DNA of 64,000 bases from Tritrichomonas musculus (Eukaryota; Parabasalia; Tritrichomonadida; Tritrichomonadidae), in assembly GCA_039105265.1 (NCBI GenBank), contig JAPFFF010000020.1, positions 2,125,001 to 2,189,000 of the forward strand. Direction: 5' to 3'. The notes below the pieces were generated by a model. The model worked only from the letters and a program-made list of their open reading frames with translations, was not told the DNA's origin and did not search any database. How positions within the stretch are numbered: position 1 is the stretch's first letter; every line of letters begins with the position of its first letter. A program made the position numbers and the translations under genes. Shown piece after piece: positions 19,942 through 31,611 of the stretch.

Positions 19942-20270
19942 GGCATAGGAATCGGGGTCTATTAAAATCGGCACGAAATATTTTACAACAAGAAACTTTT
20001 TGAAAGATCCGACCAGGTAAAAATTTTACCACTTTTTGAGAGAAAAAGTTCTATCGTTGAGATGAACTTTTTGAGAGATTGAAATAAAACGGTTATAAAG
20101 GTGAATTATCTATTATATGAAAAAAGGCGCCCTTTTGTTTTTAAATTGGTATCGCATCAGAGCAAATGTATTATTGATTGGTTCCGCTGCTGATTCCACC
20201 AGCAGATTGTTTGTGATCGACGCAAAATAAGGAACCATTTTTAATTATAAATTGCCAGATGCGATATTAA
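19942..20270. repeat. Left unique terminal segment of the MULE
   Basis: This is inverted-repeated at 27744-28073 with very high identity. It contains the outer end GGCATAGGAATCGG and a GC-richer block (GGTTCCGCTGCTGATTCC) next to the satellite. It probably holds the transposase binding sites. Confidence 0.8.
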
Positions 20271-22975
20271 AATATCATTTACACGTAAACAGCAAGAAGG
20301 TAACCTCAATAAGGAAACTCAAAGCACGAACTAATAACAGCACATTCCTCACTAAACGATCTCATAGTAATTGCTCAAAATCTCTGATTTTACACAAATG
20401 TTGTAAATATCATTTACACGTAAACAGCAAGAAGGTAACCTCAATAAGAAAACTCAAAGCACGAACTAATAACAGCACATTCCTCACTAAACGATCTCAT
20501 AGTAATTGCTCAAAATCTCTGATTTTACACAAATGTTGTAAATATCATTTACACGTAAACAGCAAGAAGGTAACCTCAATAAGGAAACTCAAAGCACGAA
20601 CTAATAACAGCACATTCCTCACTAAACGATCTCATAGTAATTGCTCAAAATCTCTGATTTTACACAAATGTTGTAAATATCATTTACACGTAAACAGCAA
20701 GAAGGTAACCTCAATAAGGAAACTCAAAGCACGAACTAATAACAACACATTCCTCACTAAACGATCTCACAGTAATTGCTCAAAATCTCTGATTTTACAC
20801 AAATGTTGTAAATATCATTTACACGTAAACAGCAAGAAGGTAACCTCAATAAGGAAACTCAAAGCACGAACTAATAACAGCACATTCCTCACTAAACGAT
20901 CTCATAGTAATTGCTCAAAATCTCTGATTTTACACAAATGTTGTAAATATCATTTACACGTAAACAGCAAGAAGGTAACCTCAATAAGGAAACTCAAAGC
21001 ACGAACTAATAACAACACATTCCTCACTAAACGATCTCACAGTAATTGCTCAAAATCTCTGATTTTACACAAATGTTGTAAATATCATTTACACGTAAAC
21101 AGCAAGAAGGTAACCTCAATAAGGAAACTCAAAGCACGAACTAATAACAACACATTCCTCACTAAACGATCTCATAGTAATTGCTCAAAATCTCTGATTT
21201 TACACAAATGTTGTAAATATCATTTACACGTAAACAGCAAGAAGGTAACCTCAATAAGGAAACTCAAAGCACGAACTAATAACAACACATTCCTCACTAA
21301 ACGATCTCATAGTAATTGCTCAAAATCTCTGATTTTACACAAATGTTGTAAATATCATTTACACGTAAACAGCAAGAAGGTAACCTCAATAAGGAAACTC
21401 AAAGCACGAACTAATAACAGCACATTCCTCACTAAACGATCTCACAGTAATTGCTCAAAATCTCTGATTTTACACAAATGTTGTAAATATCATTTACACG
21501 TAAACAGCAAGAAGGTAACCTCAATAAGGAAACTCAAAGCACGAACTAATAACAGCACATTCCTCACTAAACGATCTCACAGTAATTGCTCAAAATCTCT
21601 GATTTTACACAAATGTTGTAAATATCATTTACACGTAAACAGCAAGAAGGTAACCTCAATAAGGAAACTCAAAGCACGAACTAATAACAGCACATTCCTC
21701 ACTAAACGATCTCACAGTAATTGCTCAAAATCTCTGATTTTACACAAATGTTGTAAATATCATTTACACGTAAACAGCAAGAAGGTAACCTCAATAAGGA
21801 AACTCAAAGCACGAACTAATAACAGCACATTCCTCACTAAACGATCTCACAGTAATTGCTCAAAATCTCTGATTTTACACAAATGTTGTAAATATCATTT
21901 ACACGTAAACAGCAAGAAGGTAACCTCAATAAGGAAACTCAAAGCACGAACTAATAACAACACATTCCTCACTAAACGATCTCATAGTAATTGCTCAAAA
22001 TCTCTGATTTTACACAAATGTTGTAAATATCATTTACACGTAAACAGCAAGAAGGTAACCTCAATAAGGAAACTCAAAGCACGAACTAATAACAACACAT
22101 TCCTCACTAAACGATCTCATAGTAATTGCTCAAAATCTCTGATTTTACACAAATGTTGTAAATATCATTTACACGTAAACAGCAAGAAGGTAACCTCAAT
22201 AAGGAAACTCAAAGCACGAACTAATAACAACACATTCCTCACTAAACGATCTCATAGTAATTGCTCAAAATCTCTGATTTTACACAAATGTTGTAAATAT
22301 CATTTACACGTAAACAGCAAGAAGGTAACCTCAATAAGAAAACTCAAAGCACGAACTAATAACAACACATTCCTCACTAAACGATCTCATAGTAATTGCT
22401 CAAAATCTCTGATTTTACACAAATGTTGTAAATATCATTTACACGTAAACAGCAAGAAGGTAACCTCAATAAGAAAACTCAAAGCACGAACTAATAACAG
22501 CACATTCCTCACTAAACGATCTCATAGTAATTGCTCAAAATCTCTGATTTTACACAAATGTTGTAAATATCATTTACACGTAAACAGCAAGAAGGTAACC
22601 TCAATAAGGAAACTCAAAGCACGAACTAATAACAGCACATTCCTCACTAAACGATCTCATAGTAATTGCTCAAAATCTCTGATTTTACACAAATGTTGTA
22701 AATATCATTTACACGTAAACAGCAAGAAGGTAACCTCAATAAGGAAACTCAAAGCACGAACTAATAACAGCACATTCCTCACTAAACGATCTCACAGTAA
22801 TTGCTCAAAATCTCTGATTTTACACAAATGTTGTAAATATCATTTACACGTAAACAGCAAGAAGGTAACCTCAATAAGGAAACTCAAAGCACGAACTAAT
22901 AACAGCACATTCCTCACTAAACGATCTCATAGTAATTGCTCAAAATCTCTGATTTTACACAAATGTTGTAAATAT
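20271..22975 (+). repeat. Left arm satellite: 20 copies of a 135-bp unit
   Basis: Units start AATATCATTTACACGTAAAC and recur every 135 bp. Variation is confined to a few positions, for example AACAGCACA versus AACAACACA and CATAGT versus CACAGT. The period equals 45 codons, and one frame is open through the whole array (20252-22990), encoding a Lys/His/Cys-rich 45-residue repeat with no Met at all. The frame opens with TTG, so I do not call it a gene. Confidence 0.9.
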
Positions 22976-23140
22976 TTTTTTTTTCAATAATATTATTTAA
23001 ATATTATTTTTAATAATTATATAGTTAACATTGTTCATATTTAATCATTTCTAAATACACTTTTACAAAAAAATTAATAAACTATTTAAAAAGTTTCAAT
23101 CAAAATTATCGTTTACTTTTCTTTTTTACAAACAATTATA
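22976..23140 (+). promoter_or_regulatory. Upstream region of the transposase gene
   Basis: About 165 bp of AT-rich sequence lies between the left satellite and the transposase ATG. It presumably carries the promoter. No defined motif is recognised. Confidence 0.3.
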
Positions 23141-25219
23141 ATGTTTGATCAAAATGGACAAATATCACTGCAATTAGGAACAGCAACTAATGTATTATCT
23201 GAAAAAACATTTTCTCATCGCGATCATCCAATTTATTTGACAAATCCACCATATGATAATCGAAAACCTCTCATTGATAATTTTAGTGTTCTTTATTTTT
23301 TGAGCACATTTAAAAATAATAAATATACGTTTTCACAAACACATAAGTTAAAAAACCCAAAAAGAATTGATAATCAAATATTTACAAATTTTATGCTAAT
23401 TTCAAGGCATCAAACCAATTTATTTAAAATATATTACCAAGTTAGTGGTAACTATTTTGCAATACAAATTATTAATATATTTAATACAATTAAATATAAA
23501 AAAATACATAATGTGAAATTCAAAAAGAACGAAAGAACAGTTTATGTTTATAGCAACATAATTATTAAAAATCCTAATCCGAATAGTCCTTTTCAGATAA
23601 TAAAAAACAAAGGAATGCAAGAATTATCTGATTTTTACAATAATCAGTCTGTAGATAGATCTATTCAAAATCCGATTACTGCAACAATATTTTACACAAT
23701 AGCTCCATTTAATTGCAAAACTATTAAAAGGCAAAAGCACAAGCAAATGAATCCAGATGATTCAATTGAAAGTATTCTGAAAAATTATGGAGGATTTCTT
23801 TTCAGATTTCATCCAACAGAAGAGATTGATTTAAACCAATATCAATTTGGCATTTTTTCTTGGTTTTCACCTTATTTTTTAGATATTGTAAAATCTCATC
23901 AATTTGAACAAGCAACCACAATTGAACTTGACGCCACTTTTCGAGCTCTGGCACCATATGCTATTTGTGTTCCTCATCTTATTTTCCGAAATACTGGGAT
24001 TCCACTAGCAATTTTAATTTCACCTTCTGAGAAAACGTCATTATATAGTATTTTTTTTGAATCTCTCAAAAAGTTAGATGAATTTTATGAAAATTCTGAA
24101 GAAAATTCACTTTTTCTTAAATTCAAAAATAAAAAATATTTAAGTGATGAACATAAAGCATTTCAAAAATTAGCGAAAAATTATGATTTAGATTTTTATT
24201 ATTGTTTAGTTCATTTGATTCGGTCAATCGGTGCCAATTCATTACTCGGTCTTTTATTTTCAGATATATTATTCACTTTTTCAGGCTTTGAGTGGTCGAA
24301 ACATTTTAATAGATATTACCAAACTTTTCAGTTATTATATAATTTACAAGAAAATAAAGATGATGCAAGATTTGAAAAAGTAAGCAAAGTCTTAGGTGTT
24401 GATGTGAACGGAAATTATGTCGAAGTAAAAAAAGAATATTCTCCATATTTCAAGCGAAGTGTCTATGGAATACCAACCACAACAAATCACGTAGAATCGT
24501 TTCATAAACAATTAAACGGTATTTTTAAAGCAACTCGACTTTCTTTACCGCTACGACTTGCGTACATTATAAAATATATTATGGATCGTACGTTAAGAAC
24601 CAATTCTAGTGCACATTTGAATGTAAAAACTCACTTAAATAAGTTTAAAGATAAAGCATATAAAGAAATTTCAAAAAATCCTAATCTTAAATCAAATTAT
24701 TCTCAAAAAGTTTGTTTATGCCGTCAATATTATTATTATTATTATTTATACTGTGTTAATATTCCATGCGTACATTGCATTTTAAATGATTATTGGAAAG
24801 ATCAAAATTACATACATCAAATGGAAGAATTTGATATAAAGTTTGATTCTCATGATATAAAATATGACCAATTACTAGAATTCGATATTAAAACTGAATT
24901 AACTTTTAGAAAAAGAAAAAAGTCAACTGAAGGAAATAATGATAATAATGACAATAACAATAACAATTTCCAAATTGGCATTTGTTTGGATGGAAAAAAT
25001 TATTCTGATAGTATGACAACTATAATTGATAATACAACATACCAACTTTCAGAAATTATTGCGAAAAATAATTTAAATATTACAGTCATTGCATTAGCAG
25101 TACAGCGAGAATTAATGCCTGTAGAAGAGACATATAATATTGATGAATATTTGGCTTTGTTTCAGGTTAAATTGTGGACAAAGATAATATCAGATGGAAA
25201 TAAGAAAGTAAACATATAA
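23141..25219 (+). CDS. MULE transposase (DDE, SWIM zinc finger)
   Basis: The 692-residue protein has the MULE catalytic core. D264 lies in IELDATF, D336 in YLSDEHKAF, C355/H358 in YYCLVHLI, and E452 in TTTNHVESFHKQLNG. A SWIM-type CxC...CxH zinc finger follows at C525-L-C527 and C543-V-H545, as in many MULE transposases. The N-terminal 200 residues presumably bind the terminal repeats but show no clear zinc finger. A poly-Asn/Asp stretch lies near residue 605. It would cut and rejoin the ends of the 8.1-kb element in the nucleus. The gene is alone between the inverted arms and its frame is uninterrupted, so it may be active. Confidence 0.85.
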   Translation: MFDQNGQISLQLGTATNVLSEKTFSHRDHPIYLTNPPYDNRKPLIDNFSVLYFLSTFKNNKYTFSQTHKLKNPKRIDNQIFTNFMLISRHQTNLFKIYYQVSGNYFAIQIINIFNTIKYKKIHNVKFKKNERTVYVYSNIIIKNPNPNSPFQIIKNKGMQELSDFYNNQSVDRSIQNPITATIFYTIAPFNCKTIKRQKHKQMNPDDSIESILKNYGGFLFRFHPTEEIDLNQYQFGIFSWFSPYFLDIVKSHQFEQATTIELDATFRALAPYAICVPHLIFRNTGIPLAILISPSEKTSLYSIFFESLKKLDEFYENSEENSLFLKFKNKKYLSDEHKAFQKLAKNYDLDFYYCLVHLIRSIGANSLLGLLFSDILFTFSGFEWSKHFNRYYQTFQLLYNLQENKDDARFEKVSKVLGVDVNGNYVEVKKEYSPYFKRSVYGIPTTTNHVESFHKQLNGIFKATRLSLPLRLAYIIKYIMDRTLRTNSSAHLNVKTHLNKFKDKAYKEISKNPNLKSNYSQKVCLCRQYYYYYYLYCVNIPCVHCILNDYWKDQNYIHQMEEFDIKFDSHDIKYDQLLEFDIKTELTFRKRKKSTEGNNDNNDNNNNNFQIGICLDGKNYSDSMTTIIDNTTYQLSEIIAKNNLNITVIALAVQRELMPVEETYNIDEYLALFQVKLWTKIISDGNKKVNI

Positions 25220-25296
25220 TCATTAAAAGTTAAATTATTTTTAAAAAAAATAAAGATTAAAATAAAGAATTATTTGTCGTATTTTATTATTGTTGT

Positions 25297-27743
25297 TTAC
25301 GTGTAAATGATATTTACAACATTTGTGTAAAGTCAGAGATTTTGAGCAATTACTATGAGATCGTTTAGTGAGGAATGTGTTGTTATTAGTTCGTGCTTTG
25401 AGTTTCCTTATTGAGGTTACCTTCTTGCTGTTTACGTGTAAATGATATTTACAACATTTGTGTAAAATCAGAGATTTTGAGCAATTACTATGAGATCGTT
25501 TAGTGAGGAATGTGTTGTTATTAGTTCGTGCTTTGAGTTTCCTTATTGAGGTTACCTTCTTGCTGTTTACGTGTAAATGATATTTACAACATTTGTGTAA
25601 AATCAGAGATTTTGAGCAATTACTGTGAGATCGTTTAGTGAGGAATGTGTTGTTATTAGTTCGTGCTTTGAGTTTCCTTATTGAGGTTACCTTCTTGCTG
25701 TTTACGTGTAAATGATATTTACAACATTTGTGTAAAGTCAGAGATTTTGAGCAATTACTATGAGATCGTTTAGTGAGGAATGTGTTGTTATTAGTTCGTG
25801 CTTTGAGTTTTCTTATTGAGGTTACCTTCTTGCTGTTTACGTGTAAATGATATTTACAACATTTGTGTAAAGTCAGAGATTTTGAGCAATTACTGTGAGA
25901 TCGTTTAGTGAGGAATGTGCTGTTATTAGTTCGTGCTTTGAGTTTCCTTATTGAGGTTACCTTCTTGCTGTTTACGTGTAAATGATATTTACAACATTTG
26001 TGTAAAATCAGAGATTTTGAGCAATTACTATGAGATCGTTTAGTGAGGAATGTGTTGTTATTAGTTCGTGCTTTGAGTTTCCTTATTGAGGTTACCTTCT
26101 TGCTGTTTACGTGTAAATGATATTTACAACATTTGTGTAAAATCAGAGATTTTGAGCAATTACTGTGAGATCGTTTAGTGAGGAATGTGCTGTTATTAGT
26201 TCGTGCTTTGAGTTTTCTTATTGAGGTTACCTTCTTGCTGTTTACGTGTAAATGATATTTACAACATTTGTGTAAAATCAGAGATTTTGAGCAATTACTG
26301 TGAGATCGTTTAGTGAGGAATGTGCTGTTATTAGTTCGTGCTTTGAGTTTCCTTATTGAGGTTACCTTCTTGCTGTTTACGTGTAAATGATATTTACAAC
26401 ATTTGTGTAAAATCAGAGATTTTGAGCAATTACTGTGAGATCGTTTAGTGAGGAATGTGCTGTTATTAGTTCGTGCTTTGAGTTTCCTTATTGAGGTTAC
26501 CTTCTTGCTGTTTACGTGTAAATGATATTTACAACATTTGTGTAAAATCAGAGATTTTGAGCAATTACTATGAGATCGTTTAGTGAGGAATGTGTTGTTA
26601 TTAGTTCGTGCTTTGAGTTTCCTTATTGAGGTTACCTTCTTGCTGTTTACGTGTAAATGATATTTACAACATTTGTGTAAAATCAGAGATTTTGAGCAAT
26701 TACTGTGAGATCGTTTAGTGAGGAATGTGCTGTTATTAGTTCGTGCTTTGAGTTTTCTTATTGAGGTTACCTTCTTGCTGTTTACGTGTAAATGATATTT
26801 ACAACATTTGTGTAAAATCAGAGATTTTGAGCAATTACTGTGAGATCGTTTAGTGAGGAATGTGCTGTTATTAGTTCGTGCTTTGAGTTTCCTTATTGAG
26901 GTTACCTTCTTGCTGTTTACGTGTAAATGATATTTACAACATTTGTGTAAAATCAGAGATTTTGAGCAATTACTGTGAGATCGTTTAGTGAGGAATGTGC
27001 TGTTATTAGTTCGTGCTTTGAGTTTCCTTATTGAGGTTACCTTCTTGCTGTTTACGTGTAAATGATATTTACAACATTTGTGTAAAATCAGAGATTTTGA
27101 GCAATTACTGTGAGATCGTTTAGTGAGGAATGTGTTGTTATTAGTTCGTGCTTTGAGTTTCCTTATTGAGGTTACCTTCTTGCTGTTTACGTGTAAATGA
27201 TATTTACAACATTTGTGTAAAATCAGAGATTTTGAGCAATTACTATGAGATCGTTTAGTGAGGAATGTGCTGTTATTAGTTCGTGCTTTGAGTTTCCTTA
27301 TTGAGGTTACCTTCTTGCTGTTTACGTGTAAATGATATTTACAACATTTGTGTAAAATCAGAGATTTTGAGCAATTACTGTGAGATCGTTTAGTGAGGAA
27401 TGTGTTGTTATTAGTTCGTGCTTTGAGTTTCCTTATTGAGGTTACCTTCTTGCTGTTTACGTGTAAATGATATTTACAACATTTGTGTAAAATCAGAGAT
27501 TTTGAGCAATTACTATGAGATCGTTTAGTGAGGAATGTGCTGTTATTAGTTCGTGCTTTGAGTTTTCTTATTGAGGTTACCTTCTTGCTGTTTACGTGTA
27601 AATGATATTTACAACATTTGTGTAAAATCAGAGATTTTGAGCAATTACTATGAGATCGTTTAGTGAGGAATGTGTTGTTATTAGTTCGTGCTTTGAGTTT
27701 CCTTATTGAGGTTACCTTCTTGCTGTTTACGTGTAAATGATAT
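25297..27743 (-). repeat. Right arm satellite: about 18 copies of the 135-bp unit, inverted
   Basis: This is the same unit as the left arm in opposite orientation. It shows the same variable positions plus an extra T-to-C change in a few units (GTGTAAAGTCAG versus GTGTAAAATCAG on the plus strand). The corresponding frame is open on the minus strand (25241-27763). The copy number differs from the left arm, which indicates unequal exchange or slippage after the arms formed. Confidence 0.9.
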
Positions 27744-28073
27744 TTTAATATCGCATCTGGCAATTTATAATTAAAAATGGTTCCTTATTTTGCGTCGATC
27801 ACAAACAATCTGCTGGTGGAATCAGCAGCGGAACCAATCAATAATACATTTGCTCTGATGCGATACCAATTTAAAAACAAAAGGGCGCCTTTTTTCATAT
27901 AATAGATAATTCACCTTTATAACCGTTTTATTTCAATCTCTCAAAAAGTTCATCTCAACGATAGAACTTTTTCTCTCAAAAAGTGGTAAAATTTTTACCT
28001 GGTCGGATCTTTCAAAAAGTTTCTTGTTGTAAAATATTTCGTGCCGATTTTAATAGACCCCGATTCCTATGCC
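27744..28073. repeat. Right unique terminal segment of the MULE
   Basis: This is the inverted copy of 19942-20270, ending ...CCGATTCCTATGCC at 28073. Confidence 0.8.
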
Positions 28074-28094
28074 AAAGCCGAGATAGCTGTAGGC

Positions 28095-28400
28095 GACAAC
28101 TCAATCAAATATAGTATCAGAATCAGAAACAACCTCAGCAACAGCCACAGATACCGCATTAGCAACATCCTCAGCTACAACCTCAGCTACAACCTCAGCT
28201 ACCGCATCAGATACAGCCTCAGCTACAACCTCAGCTACCGCATCAGATACAGCATCAGCTACGGCCTCAGCTACCACATCAGCAACATCCTCAGCTACAT
28301 CCTCAGCAACAGCCTCAGTTACTGCATCAGCAACATCTTCAGCTACCGCATCAGCAACATCCTCAGCTATCGCCATCTTCTCAATCACCATCTTCCCAGT
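28095..28400. repeat. Low-complexity repeat of short GC-richer units
   Basis: Degenerate short units such as GCATCAGCTACCGC and AACATCCTCAGC repeat for about 300 bp directly next to the MULE. On the minus strand they read as Ala/Val/Asp/Glu heptad-like text (AVAEDVADAV), and on the plus strand as Ser/Leu/Tyr text, so both strands stay open. The minus frame (28526-28101) could be the end of a host coiled-coil or repeat protein, but it has no convincing start and meets the transposon. I treat it as a repeat. Confidence 0.5.
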
Positions 28401-28526
28401 CGCAATCATCTTACCAGTCACAAACATCTTCCCAAAAAATATCTTTTTCAGATAATAATTATTTTCTAATTCAGACACAAAAATAGCATTTAAATGAAAT
28501 TTACTTAAATATACATACAAAAGCAA

Positions 28527-29040
28527 GCAATTTATTTGAAAAGTTATTTTTTACGACTCATTTTAGTTGGTACAAATTTTCATCAATATTACTTTTTCTA
28601 ATTCAAACCAATAATACGTTTAAAATCTTCAGTATTTTAATTTTAGCATTATTTAATGTCATAGAATCTTCAGAATTCTTGTTTTTACATTATTTAGTGT
28701 CACAAAATCTTCAGAATTATTCGGAATATTGATTTTTATATTTCATCAAAAAATGTACATGATATGCTCAATCTTAGGATAAATAACTTTGTTTTATGCT
28801 CAATTTCAATGTAAAAATATTTTTTAACGAATCATCTCAAATATCTTCAGATCAATTAGATGATTTTTCTATTTGTTACTTTAAACAATTTTCGCAATTA
28901 TACTAATAACAAAATCAGTGCTTGCCATTTTTGATATTTAATATATTATATTTCATCAATATTATTCAAAAAATATTCATAAATATCATAAAAATAAGCT
29001 AAATTTCTTTTTTGAAGTATTTTTTAATTTTTGAGATATA
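28527..29040. other. AT-rich region without recognisable genes
   Basis: This holds short near-duplications around TCTTCAGAATT (28610-28720). No coding frame or RNA is evident. Confidence 0.35.
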
Positions 29041-29356
29041 GTTAACAAAAAAAACTTAGAATATTATAAAAATTCGTTTTTTATTAAAAGATTATTTTAA
29101 AGTCAATTCCTTAATATTTTCTATTCAATTTCTTGATATTTTTCTTTCAAAATCTTGATATTTTTTAATTGAAAATTGAATGTAAAAATATCAAGAATTT
29201 GAAAGAAAAATATCAAGAAATTGAATAGAAAATATCAGAAATTGAATAGAAAATATCAAAGAATTGAATAAAAATATCAAGAAATTTAAATTAAAAATAA
29301 TCGTTTGCATCTAAAAACGATTTTTTTAAAATAAAAGATGAATATTTTTGTTAACC
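29041..29356. repeat. AT-rich palindromic element with a strong central hairpin
   Basis: The outer ends pair (GTTAACAAAAA at 29041 with its complement ending near 29355). The inner arms 29113-29166 and 29184-29236 form a nearly perfect stem of about 50 bp around TTTCTTGATATTTTTCTTTC. The right arm contains a further partial copy of the AATATCAAGAAATTGAATAG unit. It fits a MITE or foldback relic. No target duplication is clear. Confidence 0.55.
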
Positions 29357-29501
29357 AAATTTTCTTTAATTAGTTAAATTTTTATACTTTTACAAGATGA
29401 ATTTTATGCATCAACCACGGAAAAGTTTTAACATATTACTAAATAATGCATGCATTTTTTTTGATTTAAAAAAAAAAATAAAATTAAATGAAAAGATATT
29501 A

Positions 29502-30196
29502 TACAGTCTTTTTGGGATTATAACTGAAATATCTACTTTAATAACGGAAAAGTTCTATACGATAACGGAAATGTTCATTATGATAACAGAAAAGTTCATT
29601 ATGATTACGGAAATATCCAATTTGATGATTGAAAATGTAACCATTTTTTTGTGAAAATCTTTTTGATAAAACACTCACTTAAAAAATCATGATTTATATA
29701 TATCATTCTAATTAAATTTCCAATATATCAAATATACGTTGCCTTATGAATGTTTTCTAATTATGTATTCTTACATTAACTTATAAATTATATTTGCAAA
29801 ATAGAATAATTGTATATTTTTAGTAATTATCAGATTCCAATGGTTTATATTAAGTATTAATTTTAAATATATTCCATTAAATTCAATTTTTATGAGAAAA
29901 AATTTTTGATGATATTTTTGGAAAAGTTTTTTCTTTTCCTTTTTTCGGTATATATTCCATATTTATGATGATTTTAAATCATTTAATTTATATTTTATTA
30001 AATAAAACCATGATTTTTAGATGGATGTTTTATAAAAAAGATTTTCACCAAAAAATGGTTACACTTTCCATTATCAAATTGGATATTTCCATAATCATAA
30101 TGAACTTTTCTGTTATCATAATGAACATTTCCGTTATCATATAAAACTTTTCCGTTATTAAAGTAGATGTTTCCGTTATAATCCTGAAAAGACTGT
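29502..30196. repeat. Foldback repeat with about 195-bp arms
   Basis: The left arm (29502-29700) and right arm (29995-30196) are inverted copies with scattered differences. Each arm contains four to six units of a roughly 18-bp motif (ATAACGGAAAAGTTC/ATAACGGAAATGTTC). The spacer is about 295 bp of AT-rich sequence. The 85-residue plus-strand frame at 29397-29654 merely reads through the left arm. It is likely an old foldback transposon or MITE. Confidence 0.6.
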
Positions 30197-30867
30197 AATT
30201 ATAAAAAATACATATAAAGCTTGCTATGAATGAATATGGAAAATAAATTATTTGTGAAATTATAAAATTAATTATTTATATATTGCTCATCCTTTTTCTT
30301 TTTTGGATTGGGATATATTCCTTTTTAATTTTGATTCTAAATGGTTAGTGTTTTGGACCATTGTTCAGCCATTGGCCAAAAAAATTCTGGGGCTTCGCCC
30401 CCAACCCCCATTAATGATAATTTAATTAAAAATAGAAATAATAAACAAAATAAATTTTTATATTATAAATTATTTGATTTTCATTTTAGAAAAACTGGCA
30501 CAATAGATATTTTTTTGGAGTAAATAGTTCGAACCCACAAATTACCTTTTTTTTTTTTTTTGGGATAAGAGGTTTATCAAAATTATAAATAAAAATGCTA
30601 TTTTCAATTATTATACAAATTTAAAAATACGATTTATCATTCATTAAATATATTTTAAAAATTCAAGCATTTCAAAATTTACAATAATATGGTTACATTT
30701 ATATATCAAAAAAAATTTGATATATCAAATATCAAAAGTGCAAGCACTGAATAAAATTGATTTGGTCATGCTTCTAATTGCTTCACATTTTTAAAATTTT
30801 TGCAAATAATATCATTTTTTAAAATTTTCATGATAGTGAATTATGTTATATTTCGAAATAGTTTATA
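30197..30867. other. Intergenic region, one GC-rich hairpin
   Basis: This region is AT-rich apart from GGGGCTTCGCCCCC near 30390, which can form a small hairpin and is followed by CAACCCCCATTAATG. No supported gene is present. Confidence 0.35.
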
Positions 30868-31609
30868 TAGTGTTCCTAAAAAATATTGATAAGAAATGAA
30901 TTCAATAGTTAATCGTCGTTAACAAAAGTTATTTTATTTTTAAAATTTTTAATTTAAAAAGTTAAATTTCTTATCAATATTTTTTCGGCAATTGAAAAAG
31001 TTGATTTTTTATTAAAAATTAAAATCAAAATCTTACTTGATTGCCTTGCACTTCGAGGCATTGTTTCAATTTCTTTGGAAAAGAATCAATCAAAGAATTG
31101 TTTGTTGCTAAACTTAGATTATTCCATATAAAGAATAAAATGTGTGTTCAGGAAACATTTGCCATTTCAGCTCCAGGGATTTCAGGAAACATTATTGCTT
31201 TAACGCACATGAAATACTTGATTTCATTTGTTAATATTTGTGGTCGGCAGGGTTGTGTTTTTTCTGGTCTCCCTTCATCAATCTATTTAGCTACTGCTTT
31301 GACGCAATTTAACGAAATACTTAATGCATCAGCTGTTTTGCTTTTATTAAAATTGTGCGATTGCAGAACCACTTGCGATTAAATTATAGCGTTCGTTTGT
31401 ATTTTTTGGTAAAGAAAACATATAAATAAAAGGTCAAAAGATTGACCAACAATTGATTCATAAATTCATGAATAGGTCATTAAATTTGAATGAATTTGAA
31501 ACGAATTTTAAAATTCTCTCAAATTATTTTTAAATAAATTTTCTCAATTTTTTCAATGAAACATGAAAATTTCTCTCAAATTTCTTATCAATATTTTTTA
31601 GGACCACTA
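30868..31609 (-). mobile_element. Decayed Tc1/mariner element with TA duplications
   Basis: The inverted ends pair TAGTGTTCCTAAAAAATATT (from 30868) with the complement ending at 31609 (TAGTGGTCCTAAAAAATATT). TA lies on both sides (30866-30867 and 31610-31611), as mariner requires. An internal inverted copy of the end motif lies at about 30960-30985. On the minus strand, between 31381 and 31030, pieces of a transposase are readable: an HTH segment (ALSISLNCVKAVAK) and a C-terminal segment (FPKKLKQCLEVQGNQ). The catalytic middle is missing, and several stops and frame changes are present. It is an old internally deleted copy. The plus-strand 113-codon frame is its antisense shadow. Confidence 0.65.
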
Positions 31610-31611
31610 TA

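Larger units (their letters stand above)
19942..28073. mobile_element. Mutator-like (MULE) DNA transposon with very long, satellite-filled inverted arms
   Basis: The 8132-bp element begins GGCATAGGAATCGGGGTC and ends with its reverse complement. Both ends carry about 325 bp of unique terminal sequence, then an array of 135-bp repeats (about 20 copies left, 18 right, in opposite orientation). Together these make terminal inverted arms of roughly 3.0 and 2.8 kb. The 2.3-kb centre holds one gene, a MULE transposase. The flanks AAAGTCTG and AAAGCCGA are only partly alike, so a target duplication is not clear. The element looks complete and, from the homogeneity of its arms, young. Confidence 0.85.

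Noticed and set aside
20252-22990. A 912-residue repeat protein gene
   Set aside because: The frame has no ATG and coincides exactly with a satellite array that is also present inverted; it is reported as a repeat and a finding instead.
20271-27743. CRISPR-like array
   Set aside because: Units are contiguous 135-bp tandem repeats without unique spacers, in a eukaryotic transposon.
28041-28526. Coding gene on either strand of the low-complexity block
   Set aside because: Both strands are open, there is no convincing start, and the plus frame begins within the MULE end.
30385-30410. GC hairpin GGGGCTTCGCCCC as a terminator or RNA
   Set aside because: No gene ends nearby and no further structure surrounds it; it is too short to call.
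31041-31382. 113-residue plus-strand protein
   Set aside because: The opposite strand reads as fragments of a mariner transposase, so this is an antisense frame.
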